From an uncultured Clostridia bacterium (GTDB lineage Bacteria; Bacillota; Clostridia; Oscillospirales; Butyricicoccaceae), in the NCBI GenBank assembly GCA_945932315.1, contig CAMEPU010000002.1:1-42575 (forward strand): a DNA stretch of 42,575 nt, in the 5' to 3' direction. A program made the position numbers and the translations under genes. This document shows, one piece after another, positions 1 to 9,416 of the stretch. The notes beneath the pieces were generated by a model. The model did not search any database. It saw nothing but the letters and a program-made list of their open reading frames with translations, and had not been told where the DNA came from. Numbering within the stretch: position 1 is the first letter of the stretch; each line of letters starts with the position of its first letter.

Positions 1-302
1 TTACCGAAGATGAGAGCGTCGCCGTCCTGAAAGACCGCGCCCGCGTGGCTGCTCCGCCCCTTGGAGGTGAAGTAGAAGTAGCGGCCGTCCGGATTGGCGG
101 CGAAAAAGTCGTCGAGGGAGGCGTGGTACCGGATGTCGAGCAGATGCCAGTAGTCGAGACCGGCGCGCTTCAAGTGCTTGTCGTCCACCGAAAAGCCGAG
201 CGGCTCGATCAGATGGAGCACCGACCCGGTGACCGCGCAGGTGCGCGCGACGTTGCCCGCGTTCGCCGGGATCTCGGGTTCGACCAGAACGATGTGAAAC
301 AT
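1..302 (-). CDS. trmL: TrmL-like tRNA (cytidine/uridine-34-2'-O)-methyltransferase, C-terminal part off the window
   Basis: Reverse-strand translation from ATG at 302: MFHIVLVEPEIPANAGNVARTCAVTGSVLHLIEPLGFSVDDKHLKRAGLDYW...; SPOUT motif PEIPxNxGNxxRTC. Not in the ORF track because it runs off the edge. Confidence 0.9.
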   Translation of the reverse strand, partial: MFHIVLVEPEIPANAGNVARTCAVTGSVLHLIEPLGFSVDDKHLKRAGLDYWHLLDIRYHASLDDFFAANPDGRYFYFTSKGRSSHAGAVFQDGDALIFG

Positions 303-523
303 GCGCGCTTCCCCTTTCAAAAACCAAAATACCGCTTCTATTTTATGCGATTCGATTCGGTTTTTCAAGTATTTTTCGCATTTTTCAGCCGTTTTGACCG
401 GCGCATTTCTGCATTTTTGTGAACATTCCGAAAATCTTGCCCGATCGGTTTGCTTTTTTGTCAATCTGTGCTAATATATAAGAAACAAATGCACATCCGC
501 AGCCCGATCGGAGGAAAACGTCC

Positions 524-1075
524 ATGAAATCCAAACGCACCCTCAGCCGCTCCGCGGCCGTCCTGCTCATCATCGTCTGCTCCCTGCTGATTATCTCCGC
601 CATCCGGGGAGACCGCGGCCACAGCTCGCCCGAAAGCGCGCAGATCCGCGAGACCTACGCAGGCTATGCGCTCACCTTCCCCGAGGGCGCCGCCGCGCAG
701 TCCCTGACCGAGCTGCTCGCACAGACCTCCTATGAAGAGGTCACCGGCGACAAGCAGACCTGGAAGGAGTACGACGCCGAGGCCTTTGCCCCCTACCTGC
801 CGCTGGCCGAGACGGTCACTTCGGTGCAGTCCTCGCCCTTCAACAGCGAGGTCGTGACCTATATCCTGTTCACGAACGCGGACGGGCAGGAGTTCTGCCA
901 GTGCTACAAGGGCGACACGCTGACCAACCAGACGGTCTACGACCCGGCGAGCGACACCGCCTATGAGATCACGGCCCGGAAGGTCACCGTCTACGACGAC
1001 TTCCACAAGACCGTCGAAAACGCGGGCAAGTCCCCCTCGATCTTCAACATCGACAAGCTGCTCGGCAGAAAATAA
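524..1075 (+). CDS. hypothetical membrane-anchored/secreted protein
   Basis: 183-aa ORF with N-terminal hydrophobic segment, SD-like cggagg upstream, terminator downstream. Confidence 0.7.
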   Translation: MKSKRTLSRSAAVLLIIVCSLLIISAIRGDRGHSSPESAQIRETYAGYALTFPEGAAAQSLTELLAQTSYEEVTGDKQTWKEYDAEAFAPYLPLAETVTSVQSSPFNSEVVTYILFTNADGQEFCQCYKGDTLTNQTVYDPASDTAYEITARKVTVYDDFHKTVENAGKSPSIFNIDKLLGRK

Positions 1076-1082
1076 AAAATTT

Positions 1083-1120
1083 GAGCCTCTGCGAAATTTC
1101 CTTTTCGCAGAGGCTCTTTT
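1083..1120. terminator. bidirectional rho-independent terminator between convergent genes
   Basis: GAGCCTCTGCGAAA / TTTCGCAGAGGCTC perfect 14-bp stem with T tract. Confidence 0.85.
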
Positions 1121-1130
1121 GCGCCATTTT

Positions 1131-1751
1131 TTACGCTTTATACAGCTTTTCCCCCGCCGGGATCAGCAGGCCGCCCACCGCGTTGCCCGCCGTGATGACG
1201 AGCAGCCGGAGCACGATGTCGGCCGACCAGACGTTCGCCATGCCGAAATAGAACATATCGGCCACACAGTGCTCAAACCCGGCCAGAATAAACACCGAAA
1301 CGCCCAGAAACAGGCCGATGTACTTGCCCACCTCGTGCCCGTTCGTGCGGAAGCCGTCGACCGCGATGAACATCAGGATGTTGCAGAACACGCCGAGAAG
1401 GAACAGGCTGAGCAGGCTGTCCTCCGCCTTGACCGCGCACATCGCGGCCGCCTTTTCGGCGTAGGGCGCGCAGACCCGGGTGGCGCGCAGGGCGTAGGCC
1501 ACGAGGTTCGTGCCGATCAGGTTGCCCACCCAGATCACCGCCAGATCGCGCAGGTAGGACGGCGGATTGTCAAGCGCGTAGCCCACCTTGCCGGTGAAGA
1601 GCAGCAGCCCGCGCGTGCAGATGGTGAACAGGCCGAGGGTGAAAAAGAGCGCCCCGGCGATCTTGCTGTCGAGCGCGAGAAAGACCGCGCCGCCGAGGCC
1701 GATGCACAGCCCGGCGAGGGTCGAGCCCGCGAGCATTTTTCCGTATTTCAT
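1131..1751 (-). CDS. formate/nitrite transporter (FNT) family channel
   Basis: MKYGKMLAGSTLAGLCIGLGG...WVGNLIGTNLVA...GNAVGGLLIPAGEKLY; FNT-like motifs; ATG at 1751. Confidence 0.85.
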   Translation of the reverse strand: MKYGKMLAGSTLAGLCIGLGGAVFLALDSKIAGALFFTLGLFTICTRGLLLFTGKVGYALDNPPSYLRDLAVIWVGNLIGTNLVAYALRATRVCAPYAEKAAAMCAVKAEDSLLSLFLLGVFCNILMFIAVDGFRTNGHEVGKYIGLFLGVSVFILAGFEHCVADMFYFGMANVWSADIVLRLLVITAGNAVGGLLIPAGEKLYKA

Positions 1752-1773
1752 CTCCAAATTCCTCCGCGTTCTG

Positions 1774-2268
1774 TCAAATCGCAAGCGGCTGGCCGTCCAG
1801 CACGGCGGCGGTCAGCGTATCGCCGGTGTAGTTGAGCTTTAAGGAGAAAAACGGGCGGTCGCTGTCGAGCAGGCGCAGGAAGATCTTGTCGCCCGCCCAG
1901 ATGGGCAGCGCGAGCAGCTCCTCCTTGCCGATCCAGGCGAGCTCGCCCTCGTCGCAGTCGGTGCGCAGCTCCCCGGTCCAGCCGGACGCGCCGAACAGGT
2001 GCATGAACTCGGTGCCCCAGCCGTCGAGCACGAAGGTGATGATGCCCCGGTACGTGTAATCGGTCAGGGTCAGCCCGGTCTCCTCGCGCACCTCGCGCAG
2101 CACGCAGTCCTCCGGGCTCTCCCCCGGCTCAAACTTGCCGCCGATGCCGATCCATTTGTCCCGGTTGACATCGTTTTCCTTCTTGACCCGGTGGAGCATC
2201 AGGTATTTCCCGTCCCGTTCGATATAACAAAGCGTGGTATTGACCATATTTTCCACTTGATTTTTCAC
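1774..2268 (-). CDS. NUDIX hydrolase (8-oxo-dGTP diphosphatase-like)
   Basis: Nudix box GGKFEPGESPEDCVLREVREETGL; alternative ATG start at 2247. Confidence 0.9.
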   Translation of the reverse strand: MKNQVENMVNTTLCYIERDGKYLMLHRVKKENDVNRDKWIGIGGKFEPGESPEDCVLREVREETGLTLTDYTYRGIITFVLDGWGTEFMHLFGASGWTGELRTDCDEGELAWIGKEELLALPIWAGDKIFLRLLDSDRPFFSLKLNYTGDTLTAAVLDGQPLAI

Positions 2269-2317
2269 CTCTTTTGGATAGAATCATCATATCATACCCG
2301 GCGGAGCAAAACAAGGT

Positions 2318-2346
2318 TTGAAAAATCTCCGCCGAGGGATTATACT
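2318..2346 (+). promoter_or_regulatory. sigma-A type promoter for lrgAB
   Basis: TTGAAA-N17-TATACT. Confidence 0.7.
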
Positions 2347-2385
2347 GGGGAACGGTAAAAATCCAAAGAAAGAAGGCGTCCTCTC

Positions 2386-2742
2386 ATGGACCTGCTGCTG
2401 CAATTCACCATTCTGTTAGGCGTGAGCTTCGCGGGCGAGCTGCTGGCCGCGCTGCTGCCCCTGCCCATTCCGGCCGGCATCTACGGCCTGCTGCTCCTGC
2501 TGCTCGGCCTTGTCACCAAACTCATCCCCCTCGACCGCGTCAAGCGGGCGGGCGATTTCCTGATCGCCATCATGCCCGTCCTGTTCATCGGCCCGGCGAT
2601 CGCGCTCATCGAGCAGTTCGACGCCCTGCGCGCGCTGGCCGTCCCCCTCCTGCTCGCCATCGTGGTCTCGACCGCGGTCGTCATGACCGTCACCGGGCTG
2701 CTGGCGCAGGCCGTCATCCGCAGAAAGGATGGTCAAAAATGA
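2386..2742 (+). CDS. lrgA: CidA/LrgA family holin-like protein
   Basis: 118 aa, four hydrophobic segments, PIPAGIYGLLLLLLGL signature; followed by LrgB with 4-nt overlap. Confidence 0.85.
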   Translation: MDLLLQFTILLGVSFAGELLAALLPLPIPAGIYGLLLLLLGLVTKLIPLDRVKRAGDFLIAIMPVLFIGPAIALIEQFDALRALAVPLLLAIVVSTAVVMTVTGLLAQAVIRRKDGQK

Positions 2743-3428
2743 GCGAAATTCTGATGAACTCGACCTATTTCGGCGCGCTGCTCTGCCTGTTCTGCTATTT
2801 TATCGGCCGCGCCCTCGCCCGCCGCTTCCCCCACCCGCTCATGAATCCGCTGCTGATCGCCATCGCGCTCTGCACCGCCTTCGTACTGGTCTGCCGGGTG
2901 GACTACGACTCCTTCAACGCGAGCGCGGGCAAGCTGACCTGGCTGCTGACCCCGGCGACCGTCGCGCTCGCCATCCCGCTCTATGAAAAGCTCGACCTGC
3001 TCCGCCGCCACGCGGACGCGGTGCTGCTCTCCATTCTGGCGGGCTGCCTGACGAGCGCGCTGACCGTCCTCGCCATCCGCTTCCTGTGCGGCCTGAGCCC
3101 GGCCGACTACGCCACCCTGCTGCCCAAGTCGGTCACCACGGCCATCGGCATGCCGCTCGCCGAGCAGCTCGGCGGCGCGGGCTCGATCGCGGCCATCGCG
3201 CTCATCCTGACCGGCGTCGCGGGCAACGTCATGGCGCCCACTCTGCTGAAGCTCGTCCGGGTCGAGGAGCCGGTCGCAGTCGGCCTCGCCATCGGCACGA
3301 GCGCCCACGCGGTCGGCACGGCGCGCGCCATCGAGATGGGCGAGATCGAGGGCGCGATGAGCGGCCTCGCCATCGCGGTCTCCGGCCTGCTGACCGCCGT
3401 CCTCGCTCCCCTGTTCGCCATGATTTAA
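2739..3428 (+). CDS. lrgB: LrgB family protein
   Basis: LPKSVTTAIGMPLAEQLGG and GTSAHAVGTARAIEMGEIEGAMSGLAI motifs. Confidence 0.9.
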   Translation: MSEILMNSTYFGALLCLFCYFIGRALARRFPHPLMNPLLIAIALCTAFVLVCRVDYDSFNASAGKLTWLLTPATVALAIPLYEKLDLLRRHADAVLLSILAGCLTSALTVLAIRFLCGLSPADYATLLPKSVTTAIGMPLAEQLGGAGSIAAIALILTGVAGNVMAPTLLKLVRVEEPVAVGLAIGTSAHAVGTARAIEMGEIEGAMSGLAIAVSGLLTAVLAPLFAMI

Positions 3429-3521
3429 GGAGCCACGCCACGACTTTTGATCGCTCTCATCACGCGCTTTATTTTCTAAAGTCACAGCCTTATTTTATAA
3501 CGTCTTTTCCATTGCTTCGTA

Positions 3522-3550
3522 TTGCTTCTGTCCGGTTAAAACGGTATAAT
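3522..3550 (+). promoter_or_regulatory. sigma-A type promoter for an intergenic transcript
   Basis: TTGCTT-N17-TATAAT. Confidence 0.65.
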
Positions 3551-3556
3551 GGATGC

Positions 3557-3710
3557 AAGTCAAAGGCGCGCCCCTCCGAAGCGCGCCCGACCCCGGTGCG
3601 GGCCCTCCCCGCACTCCTCCGATCCAAATCATGCAGCATGATCCCGAGGTGAACCAACCTCCGCCGCGGGAAAAGGAAACTCCGTCCCTCCGGCGGAGTT
3701 TTTCCTTTTT
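3557..3710 (+). ncRNA. candidate small RNA with repeated CCCUCC-loop hairpins
   Basis: Preceded by promoter and closed by terminator hairpin (3675-3705) plus T-rich tail; hairpins 3565-3587 and 3596-3614; loops contain CCCTCC; no credible ORF. Confidence 0.6.
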
Positions 3711-3738
3711 CCGGCGGCGTTTTTCCTTTTTGGGGCGG

Positions 3739-3768
3739 TTGACAGCGGGAAACCGGGTATTCTATAAT
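3739..3768 (+). promoter_or_regulatory. sigma-A type promoter for the BMP-like gene
   Basis: TTGACA-N18-TATAAT. Confidence 0.7.
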
Positions 3769-3796
3769 CCTGTTATATCACAGAGTCCGAAAGGCG

Positions 3797-5749
3797 GTGC
3801 GCTCCATGCCCGATTTCTATTATCCCGATGAAGATTACGAAGAGGCCCGGAAGCTGGGCCAGAAAGAGGTGCGCCTGTGCACGGTCAAGGGCGTTCCGTC
3901 CTGCCTTACGTCGCTGGAGGAGGTTCTTCCCACCTACCGGCTGCTCCAGCAGACCCGGCTCGGCGTCATTCAGGTGCCGGCGCAGTTCCTCGTGGGGACG
4001 GCGCACACCCAGCGCGCCGACTGCTTTGCCCCCAATTTCATGCCCCTGCTGCCCGAAAGCTCCGAATTTGCGGCAAAATGGAAATCCCTGTGCCGGTCCC
4101 ATCTCGAGGTTGGCATCCGGGACCCGATCAAGGCCTTTGAATACCGGAACCGCTTCTACGTGGAGGAGGGCAACAAGCGGGTCAGCGTGCTGAAATTCTT
4201 CGGGGCGGACATGATCCCTGCCGAGGTGACCCGCATCCTGCCCGAACGGGACGGGAGCCGGGAAACCGAGCTCTACTACGAATTTGTCGAGTTCAACCGG
4301 TACAGCGGGATCAATTACATCGAGTTCTCCAAGCCGGGCAGCTATGCCCTGCTCCAGCAGATGCTGGGCAAGGAGCCGGGCGAGCCCTGGACCGAGGAGG
4401 ATCGCCGCAGCTTCTCGGCGGCCTATTGCTGCTTCCGCGAGGCCTACGAGGCCAACGGCGGCGGCCGCCTGAGCTCCACGGTGGGCGACGCCATGCTGGC
4501 CTATATCCGGGTGTACGGCTATCCCTCCCTCGCGCGCGGCGGCGCGGCCGAGATCAAAAGGTCGGTCGCCCGGATGTGGGAGGACATCGCGCTGCAGCAG
4601 GAGGAGGCGCCGATCGCCGTGCTGCTCGACCCGGAGGAAGAGGAACCGGGCGGCAAGCTGCTCTCCCGGGTGTTCCGGAAAAAGCCCGCCGTGCGCCGTG
4701 TGGCCTTCATCCACGACAAAAGCCCGGAGACCTCGGGCTGGACGCTGGGCCACGAGCTGGGACGGCGCCACATCGAGAAGGTCTTTGAGGGCGAGATCGA
4801 GACGGCCGCCTATTACAACGCCACCGAGGGCGATCCGCTCGCGGTCATCGAGCAGGCGATCGCGGACGGCTGCACCACCATTTTCACCACCTCGCCCCGC
4901 CTGCTCCCGGCCAGCCTGCGCGCGGCCGTCGACCACCCGAAGGAGATCATTCTGAACTGCTCGCTCAACAAATCCCACCGCTACGTCCGCACCTACTACG
5001 CCCGGATGTACGAGGTCAAATTCATTCTGGGCGCGATCGCGGGCGCGCTGGCGGGCGGCAACCCGGTCGGCTACATCTGCGACTACCCGATCTTCGGGCA
5101 GATCGCCGGGATCAACGCCTTCGCGCTCGGCGTGCAGATGGCCAACCCCCGGGTCAAGGTGCATCTCGAGTGGTCGGCCGTGGACGGCGTCGCGGCGGCC
5201 ACCCGCCGCCTGACCGATCAGGGGATCTGCCTGATCTCCTCGCAGGACCTGATGCCCCCGCAGGACCGGGACAACAGCGGCTTCGGCCTGTCCCTGATCA
5301 CCGAGAGCGGACAGGTGCATCTGGCCATGCCGGTCTGGCAGTGGGGCGTCTATTACGAGTCCATCCTCCGCCGGATTCAGGACAATTCGTTCCAGCAGGA
5401 ATACGCGGACAGCACCAAGGCGCTCAATTATTTCTGGGGCATGTCGGCCGGCGTGGTCGATCTGCTCTGCGCGGACAAGGTGCCCTACGGCGCGAAAAAG
5501 ATGGCCTTCCTGCTCCGGAAGGGTATCCGCGCCGGGGTGTTCGATCCCTTCGAGGGGCCGCTGTACGCCCAGGACGGCCGCCGGATGGCGGACGAGGGCC
5601 AGACGCTGAGCACCGAGCAGATCATCAACATGAACTGGCTGACCGAAAACATCGTGGGGGCGATCCCGGACTACGACCAGCTCGACGAGGTCGGCAAGGC
5701 CACCGTCGGGATCGTGGGCGTCGAGCCGCCGGCGGAGGAACCGAAATGA
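3797..5749 (+). CDS. BMP/PnrA-like substrate-binding domain protein with N-terminal ParB-like domain, no signal peptide
   Basis: IRDPIKAFEYRNRFYVEEGNKRVSVLKFFG resembles a ParB/sulfiredoxin fold; VRRVAFIHDKSPETSGW...GRRHIEKVFEGEIET...YCDYPIFGQIAGINAFALG resembles a BMP domain. Alternative ATG at 3806. Confidence 0.75.
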   Translation: MRSMPDFYYPDEDYEEARKLGQKEVRLCTVKGVPSCLTSLEEVLPTYRLLQQTRLGVIQVPAQFLVGTAHTQRADCFAPNFMPLLPESSEFAAKWKSLCRSHLEVGIRDPIKAFEYRNRFYVEEGNKRVSVLKFFGADMIPAEVTRILPERDGSRETELYYEFVEFNRYSGINYIEFSKPGSYALLQQMLGKEPGEPWTEEDRRSFSAAYCCFREAYEANGGGRLSSTVGDAMLAYIRVYGYPSLARGGAAEIKRSVARMWEDIALQQEEAPIAVLLDPEEEEPGGKLLSRVFRKKPAVRRVAFIHDKSPETSGWTLGHELGRRHIEKVFEGEIETAAYYNATEGDPLAVIEQAIADGCTTIFTTSPRLLPASLRAAVDHPKEIILNCSLNKSHRYVRTYYARMYEVKFILGAIAGALAGGNPVGYICDYPIFGQIAGINAFALGVQMANPRVKVHLEWSAVDGVAAATRRLTDQGICLISSQDLMPPQDRDNSGFGLSLITESGQVHLAMPVWQWGVYYESILRRIQDNSFQQEYADSTKALNYFWGMSAGVVDLLCADKVPYGAKKMAFLLRKGIRAGVFDPFEGPLYAQDGRRMADEGQTLSTEQIINMNWLTENIVGAIPDYDQLDEVGKATVGIVGVEPPAEEPK

Positions 5750-6336
5750 GGATTTTATGCGTTTCGGACACCGAATCCCCCTATTTTTACGACTTCTACA
5801 CCCCGGGAAAGCTGGACGGGTTTGACCTGATTCTGGCCTGCGGCGACCTGCGCCGGGAATACCTCGAATTCCTCCTGACGCTGGCGCACTGCCCGGTGGT
5901 CTATGTGCGCGGCAACCACGACGACGCCTTCCAAAAGGAGCCGCCCGGCGGCTGCATCTGCGCCGAGGACCGGATCGTCACGCTGAACGGCGTCCGCATT
6001 CTGGGGTTGGGCGGCTCGTTCCGCTACCGGGACGGCCTCAATATGTACACCGAGGCGCAGATGGCCCGCCGCGTCCTCCGGCTGAAGCCCCGGCTCTGGC
6101 GCAGCGGCGGCTTCGACATCCTGCTGACCCACGCCCCGGCGCGCCACGTCAACGACTTCGACAATCGTACCCACCGGGGCTTCCAGTGCTTCACCGACCT
6201 GCTCGGGCAGTACCGCCCCAAATACTTCGTCCACGGGCACATCCACCGCGCCTACGGCGCGAACATCCCGCAGGTCAGCCGGTTCGGCGACACCACGGTC
6301 ATCAACGCCAGCGGCTACTGCATCTTCGAATATTGA
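5746..6336 (+). CDS. metallophosphoesterase
   Basis: GNHDD, LTHAPxRxxND, HGHIH motifs; ATGA overlap with upstream gene. Confidence 0.9.
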   Translation: MRILCVSDTESPYFYDFYTPGKLDGFDLILACGDLRREYLEFLLTLAHCPVVYVRGNHDDAFQKEPPGGCICAEDRIVTLNGVRILGLGGSFRYRDGLNMYTEAQMARRVLRLKPRLWRSGGFDILLTHAPARHVNDFDNRTHRGFQCFTDLLGQYRPKYFVHGHIHRAYGANIPQVSRFGDTTVINASGYCIFEY

Positions 6337-6337
6337 C

Positions 6338-6374
6338 AAAAAAGGACTGCCGTTTTGAAAACGACAGTCCTTTT
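6338..6374. terminator. bidirectional rho-independent terminator
   Basis: AAAAGGACTGCCGT/ACGACAGTCCTTTT stem between convergent genes. Confidence 0.85.
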
Positions 6375-6375
6375 G

Positions 6376-7488
6376 CTATCGCGTCAGCCAGCTTGGTTTG
6401 GCGCGCATGCGCACGCCGGCCGCGATGCCGAGGGCGATGTACATGGTCAGGGTCGACGAGCCGCCGTAGGAGAACAGGGGCAGGGTCAGGCCGATGACCG
6501 GGAACATGCCGAGGCACATGAAGATATTCTCGAAGGTCTGGAACAGGAACATGCCGCCGAGGCCGACCGCAAGCACCGAGTTGAAGATGGTGTCTGCCCG
6601 GAAGCTGATGTAGAACAGGCGCAGAATAATCAGGCTGAGCAGGATGATGATGAGGCACGCGCCCAGAAAGCCGAATTCCTCGCCCGCGACCGCAAAGATG
6701 AAATCGGTGCGCTTGGCGGCCAGACGGCTGTACTGGGTCTGGTTGCCGTTCATGTAGCCCATGCCCCAGAACTGCCCCGCGCCGATCGCGATCTTGCTCT
6801 GCAGGGTGTGGTCGTAAACGGTCCGGTTGATATCGGGATCGAAGAGGACGAGGATACGGTCGATCTGGTATTCCTTGAGGATCTGCCAGACGAAGGGCAC
6901 GGCCGAGAGGACGATGACGAGGCCGCCCGCGAACCACTTGACCGACAGCCCGGCGGCGAAGATCATGATCACGCCGATGAACAGGTAGCTGAGCGCGACG
7001 CCCATATCCTGCGAGCCGACGACGACCGCGCCCGTGACCGCGCCGACGTGCAGCAGCAGGCCGAGCAGGGTGCGCCAGTGGTTCAGGTGGGTCATGACGA
7101 AGGAGATGTGGGCGGCCAGCGTCAGGATGAAGAAGATCTTGCCGAACTCGCCCGGCTGGATGGTGATGCCGGTGGAGCCGATCTCGATCCAGCTCCGGTT
7201 GCCGCCGACGTCCTTGCCGAGCACGGCGACCGAGATCTGAATGGCCAGGTTCAAAATCAGCAGCAGCCGCCAGTAGCGCTTGAGCCGTTCGACGTCGACG
7301 AGCGACACGATGATGAAGGCCACCACGCCGAGCCCGGCGGCCGCGGCCTGAATGGTCACGTAGCGGTCGGAGCCGGTCGACTGGGAGGCCGAATTGATCA
7401 GCACCAGACTGTACGCCGTGCAGCAGAGCGCCAGAAAAAGCAGATACAGGTCGGTATGGCGCAGATAATGCCAAACCGCGCGGAACAT
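6376..7488 (-). CDS. rodA: RodA/FtsW/SpoVE (SEDS) family protein
   Basis: GNRSWIEIGSTGITIQPGEFGKI, QSKIAIGAGQFWGMGY, TDFIFAVAGEEFGFLG, LPLFSYGGSS; ATG at 7488. Confidence 0.92.
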   Translation of the reverse strand: MFRAVWHYLRHTDLYLLFLALCCTAYSLVLINSASQSTGSDRYVTIQAAAAGLGVVAFIIVSLVDVERLKRYWRLLLILNLAIQISVAVLGKDVGGNRSWIEIGSTGITIQPGEFGKIFFILTLAAHISFVMTHLNHWRTLLGLLLHVGAVTGAVVVGSQDMGVALSYLFIGVIMIFAAGLSVKWFAGGLVIVLSAVPFVWQILKEYQIDRILVLFDPDINRTVYDHTLQSKIAIGAGQFWGMGYMNGNQTQYSRLAAKRTDFIFAVAGEEFGFLGACLIIILLSLIILRLFYISFRADTIFNSVLAVGLGGMFLFQTFENIFMCLGMFPVIGLTLPLFSYGGSSTLTMYIALGIAAGVRMRAKPSWLTR

Positions 7489-7583
7489 TCGCAAAAGGAT
7501 CACCTCAATGCACAAAGAAGGAATGTAGTTGGCTATTATCATATCACGTTTTAGACGAAAAAGCGAGGAAAATTCGGAAACAA

Positions 7584-7612
7584 TTGAATCGGAAGAAAAT
7601 GGATGCTATAAT
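7584..7612 (+). promoter_or_regulatory. promoter for fhs
   Basis: TTGAAT-N17-TATAAT. Confidence 0.65.
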
Positions 7613-7677
7613 GGGGGCACATGGAAATTTTTCGCGAAATACAGACAGAGGAATCGAATTCTAGGAGGTACTGAGAT

Positions 7678-9348
7678 ATGATGACCGATATCGAAATTGC
7701 CCAGAGCTGCCAGATGGAGCCGATCACGGCGATCGCGGCCAAGGCCGGCCTGCAGGAGGATGAGCTCGAGCTGTACGGCCGCTACAAGGCCAAGATCTCG
7801 GCTGCGGCGTGGGAGCGTGTCAAGGATCGTCCGGACGGCAAGCTGGTGCTCGTCACCGCGATCAACCCGACCCCGGCGGGCGAGGGCAAGACCACCACGA
7901 CCGTCGGTCTGGGACAGGCGATGGCCAAGCTGGGCAAGAACGCCATGATCGCCCTGCGCGAGCCCTCCCTCGGCCCGGTATTCGGCATCAAGGGCGGCGC
8001 GGCCGGCGGCGGCTGGGCGCAGGTCGTCCCGATGGAGGACATCAATCTGCACTTCACCGGCGATATGCACGCGATCACCGCGGCGAACAACCTGCTCTGC
8101 GCCATGCTGGACAACCACCTGCAGCAGGGCAACGCGCTGGGCATCGACCCCCGCCGGGTCATCTTCACCCGCGTGCTCGACATGAACGACCGCGCGCTGC
8201 GCAACATCACGATCGGCCTGGGCGGCAAGGTCAACGGCGTGCCGCGCGAGGACCACTTCATGATCACCGTCGCCTCCGAGATCATGGCCATCCTGTGCCT
8301 GGCCTCCGACCTCGACGACCTCAAGAAGCGCTTCGGCGACATTCTGGTCGCCTATAACTACGCGGGCGAACCGGTCTACGCGCGCGACCTCAAGGCCGAG
8401 GGCGCGATGACCGCCCTGATGAAGGACGCGATCAAGCCCAACCTCGTCCAGACCCTCGAGGGCACCCCCTGCCTGATGCACGGCGGCCCCTTCGCCAACA
8501 TCGCCCACGGCTGCAACTCGGTGCAGGCCACCCGCATGGCCCTCAAGCTGTCCGATATCGCGATCACCGAGGCCGGCTTCGGCGCCGACCTGGGCGCGGA
8601 GAAGTTCCTCGACATCAAGTGCCGCAAGGCCGGTCTGAACCCCTCCTGCGTCGTACTCGTCGCCACCGTGCGCGCCCTCAAGTACAACGGCGGCGTGCCC
8701 AAGGCCGAGCTGAACGCCCAGAATCTGGCCGCGCTCGAAAAGGGCATCGTCAATCTGGACGCCCACATTGAAAACATCGCCAAGTTCGGCCTGCCGGTCG
8801 TCGTCGCGATCAACGCCTTCCCGACCGACACCGAGGAAGAGATGGCCTTCATCCGCAAGCACTGCGAGGAGAAGGGCGTCCGCGTCGCGCTGAGCGAGGT
8901 CTTCGCCAAGGGCGGCGAGGGCGGCAAGGCGCTGGCCGAGGAAGTGCTCGCCGTTCTGGACGAGGACAAGGCCAACTTCGCGCCCATCTACCCCGACGAG
9001 ATGTCCCTCGAAGAGAAGATCGAGACGATCGCCAAGACCATCTACGGCGCGGACGGCGTGAACATCCTGCCCGCCGCGGCCAAGGAGCTCGCGAACATCG
9101 CGGCCATGGGTTACGCGAACCTGCCCGTCTGCATGGCCAAGACCCAGTACTCCCTGTCGGACGACGCGTCCCTGCTCGGCCGTCCCACCGGCTTCACGAT
9201 CACCGTCCGCTCGGCCCGTCTGGCCGCGGGCGCGGGCTTCGTCGTCTGCGAGACCGGCGCGATCATGACCATGCCCGGCCTGCCCAAGGTTCCGGCGGCC
9301 GAGAAGATCGACATCGACGCCTCCGGCAAGATCACCGGCCTGTTCTAA
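7678..9348 (+). CDS. fhs: formate--tetrahydrofolate ligase
   Basis: 556 aa; [57 protein letters not shown]; aggagg SD. Confidence 0.98.
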   Translation: MMTDIEIAQSCQMEPITAIAAKAGLQEDELELYGRYKAKISAAAWERVKDRPDGKLVLVTAINPTPAGEGKTTTTVGLGQAMAKLGKNAMIALREPSLGPVFGIKGGAAGGGWAQVVPMEDINLHFTGDMHAITAANNLLCAMLDNHLQQGNALGIDPRRVIFTRVLDMNDRALRNITIGLGGKVNGVPREDHFMITVASEIMAILCLASDLDDLKKRFGDILVAYNYAGEPVYARDLKAEGAMTALMKDAIKPNLVQTLEGTPCLMHGGPFANIAHGCNSVQATRMALKLSDIAITEAGFGADLGAEKFLDIKCRKAGLNPSCVVLVATVRALKYNGGVPKAELNAQNLAALEKGIVNLDAHIENIAKFGLPVVVAINAFPTDTEEEMAFIRKHCEEKGVRVALSEVFAKGGEGGKALAEEVLAVLDEDKANFAPIYPDEMSLEEKIETIAKTIYGADGVNILPAAAKELANIAAMGYANLPVCMAKTQYSLSDDASLLGRPTGFTITVRSARLAAGAGFVVCETGAIMTMPGLPKVPAAEKIDIDASGKITGLF

Positions 9349-9366
9349 AATCAATTGATCCCATTT

Positions 9367-9395
9367 GCGGCGGAGCTCCGGCTCCGCCGCTTTTT
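9367..9395 (+). terminator. rho-independent terminator of fhs
   Basis: GCGGCGGAGC-TCCG-GCTCCGCCGC then TTTTT. Confidence 0.95.
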
Positions 9396-9416
9396 GTTTC
9401 CCCCCGCTGGAAATTC

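Noticed and set aside
3553-3831. 92-aa ORF across the intergenic region (MQVKGAPLRSAPDPGAGPPRTPP...)
   Set aside because: Runs through a promoter, terminator hairpin and the next promoter, no SD, proline/arginine low complexity; better explained as an untranslated RNA.
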